Source: Deltaproteobacteria bacterium (GTDB taxonomy: Bacteria; Desulfobacterota; Binatia; Binatales; Binataceae). Taken from it: DNA of 64,000 nucleotides. The stretch spans positions 1-64,000 of the forward strand of contig JAJXYF010000029.1 in the NCBI GenBank assembly GCA_021780755.1, given 5' to 3'. This document shows positions 63,964 to 64,000 of this stretch, piece after piece (position 1 is the stretch's first letter; every line of letters begins with the position of its first letter). The position numbers and the translations under genes were made by a program. The notes below the pieces were generated by a model. The model saw nothing but the letters and a program-made list of their open reading frames with translations, did not search any database and was not told the DNA's origin.

Positions 63964-64000
63964 TGAAAAGTGGTCATCGAATCAACTTTCTAGAACCCTG

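Overview
The window is GC-rich, densely packed chromosomal DNA with no rRNA, tRNA, CRISPR array or transposase that I can see. The content suggests an aerobic, uncultured-type Gram-negative lineage: signal peptides and lipoboxes, an HtrA protease, a DUF1329 protein, heme A synthesis, and many acyl-CoA, CoA-transferase and amidohydrolase genes. This gene set resembles what is reported for Candidatus Binatota and deep Desulfobacterota-like bacteria. That placement is an inference from gene content, not a phylogenetic result.

Layout. 1-6.3 kb: a minus-strand array of large polytopic membrane proteins (three paralogs, one cut by the window edge) with a GT87-type glycosyltransferase. 6.4-8.2 kb: class II aldolase and a left-handed beta-helix acyltransferase. 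8.3-10.7 kb: another polytopic membrane protein and a zinc-ribbon membrane protein. 10.8-16.6 kb: a catabolic block of D-aminoacylase-like amidohydrolase, class III CoA-transferase, acyl-CoA dehydrogenase-fold protein and amidohydrolase-2 protein. 16.8-20.1 kb: a secreted protein, a distant paralog of the first membrane family and a small membrane protein. 20.3-26.3 kb: sensor kinase, sigma-54 response regulator, HtrA protease, DedA and a CYCGC-motif protein. 26.3-28.1 kb: an NrtR-like regulator and nadA, with two matching palindromes upstream of nadA. 28.4-35.9 kb: MAPEG protein, acyl-CoA dehydrogenase, secreted proteins, a fatty acid hydroxylase-like protein, a gamma-glutamylcyclotransferase-like protein and a TrpF-like protein without the usual catalytic Cys. 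36.3-39.6 kb: frdABCD, ending in a clear terminator. 39.7-44.1 kb: enoyl-CoA hydratase, GNAT acetyltransferase, tyrS and DUF1329. 44.5-48.4 kb: ctaB-ctaA and a long-chain acyl-CoA synthetase. 48.4-55.8 kb: an atypical low-GC gene, a second D-aminoacylase divergent from a TetR regulator, a carboxymuconolactone decarboxylase-like protein, a MazEF-type pair, ilvB and a PIN/RHH toxin-antitoxin pair. 55.9-64 kb: a VWA-FHA membrane protein, large secreted and lipoprotein genes, an HlyD/EmrA-type adaptor and an APH-fold phosphotransferase.

Themes. Fatty-acid and acyl-CoA metabolism is spread over several loci: two acyl-CoA dehydrogenase-family proteins, CoA-transferase, enoyl-CoA hydratase and acyl-CoA synthetase. 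Envelope functions form another theme. A short palindromic repeat family occurs in five intergenic places plus one partial copy, and two copies bracket the phosphotransferase gene in opposite orientation. The most testable regulatory signals are the paired palindromes upstream of nadA, the 20-bp near-palindrome between the TetR gene and its divergent amidohydrolase, and a 27-bp palindrome on the start of the mazE-like gene.

I found no clearly new multi-gene defence or biosynthetic system. The best candidates for something undescribed are the palindromic repeat family, the recombining membrane-protein array and the VWA-FHA/secreted-protein cluster.
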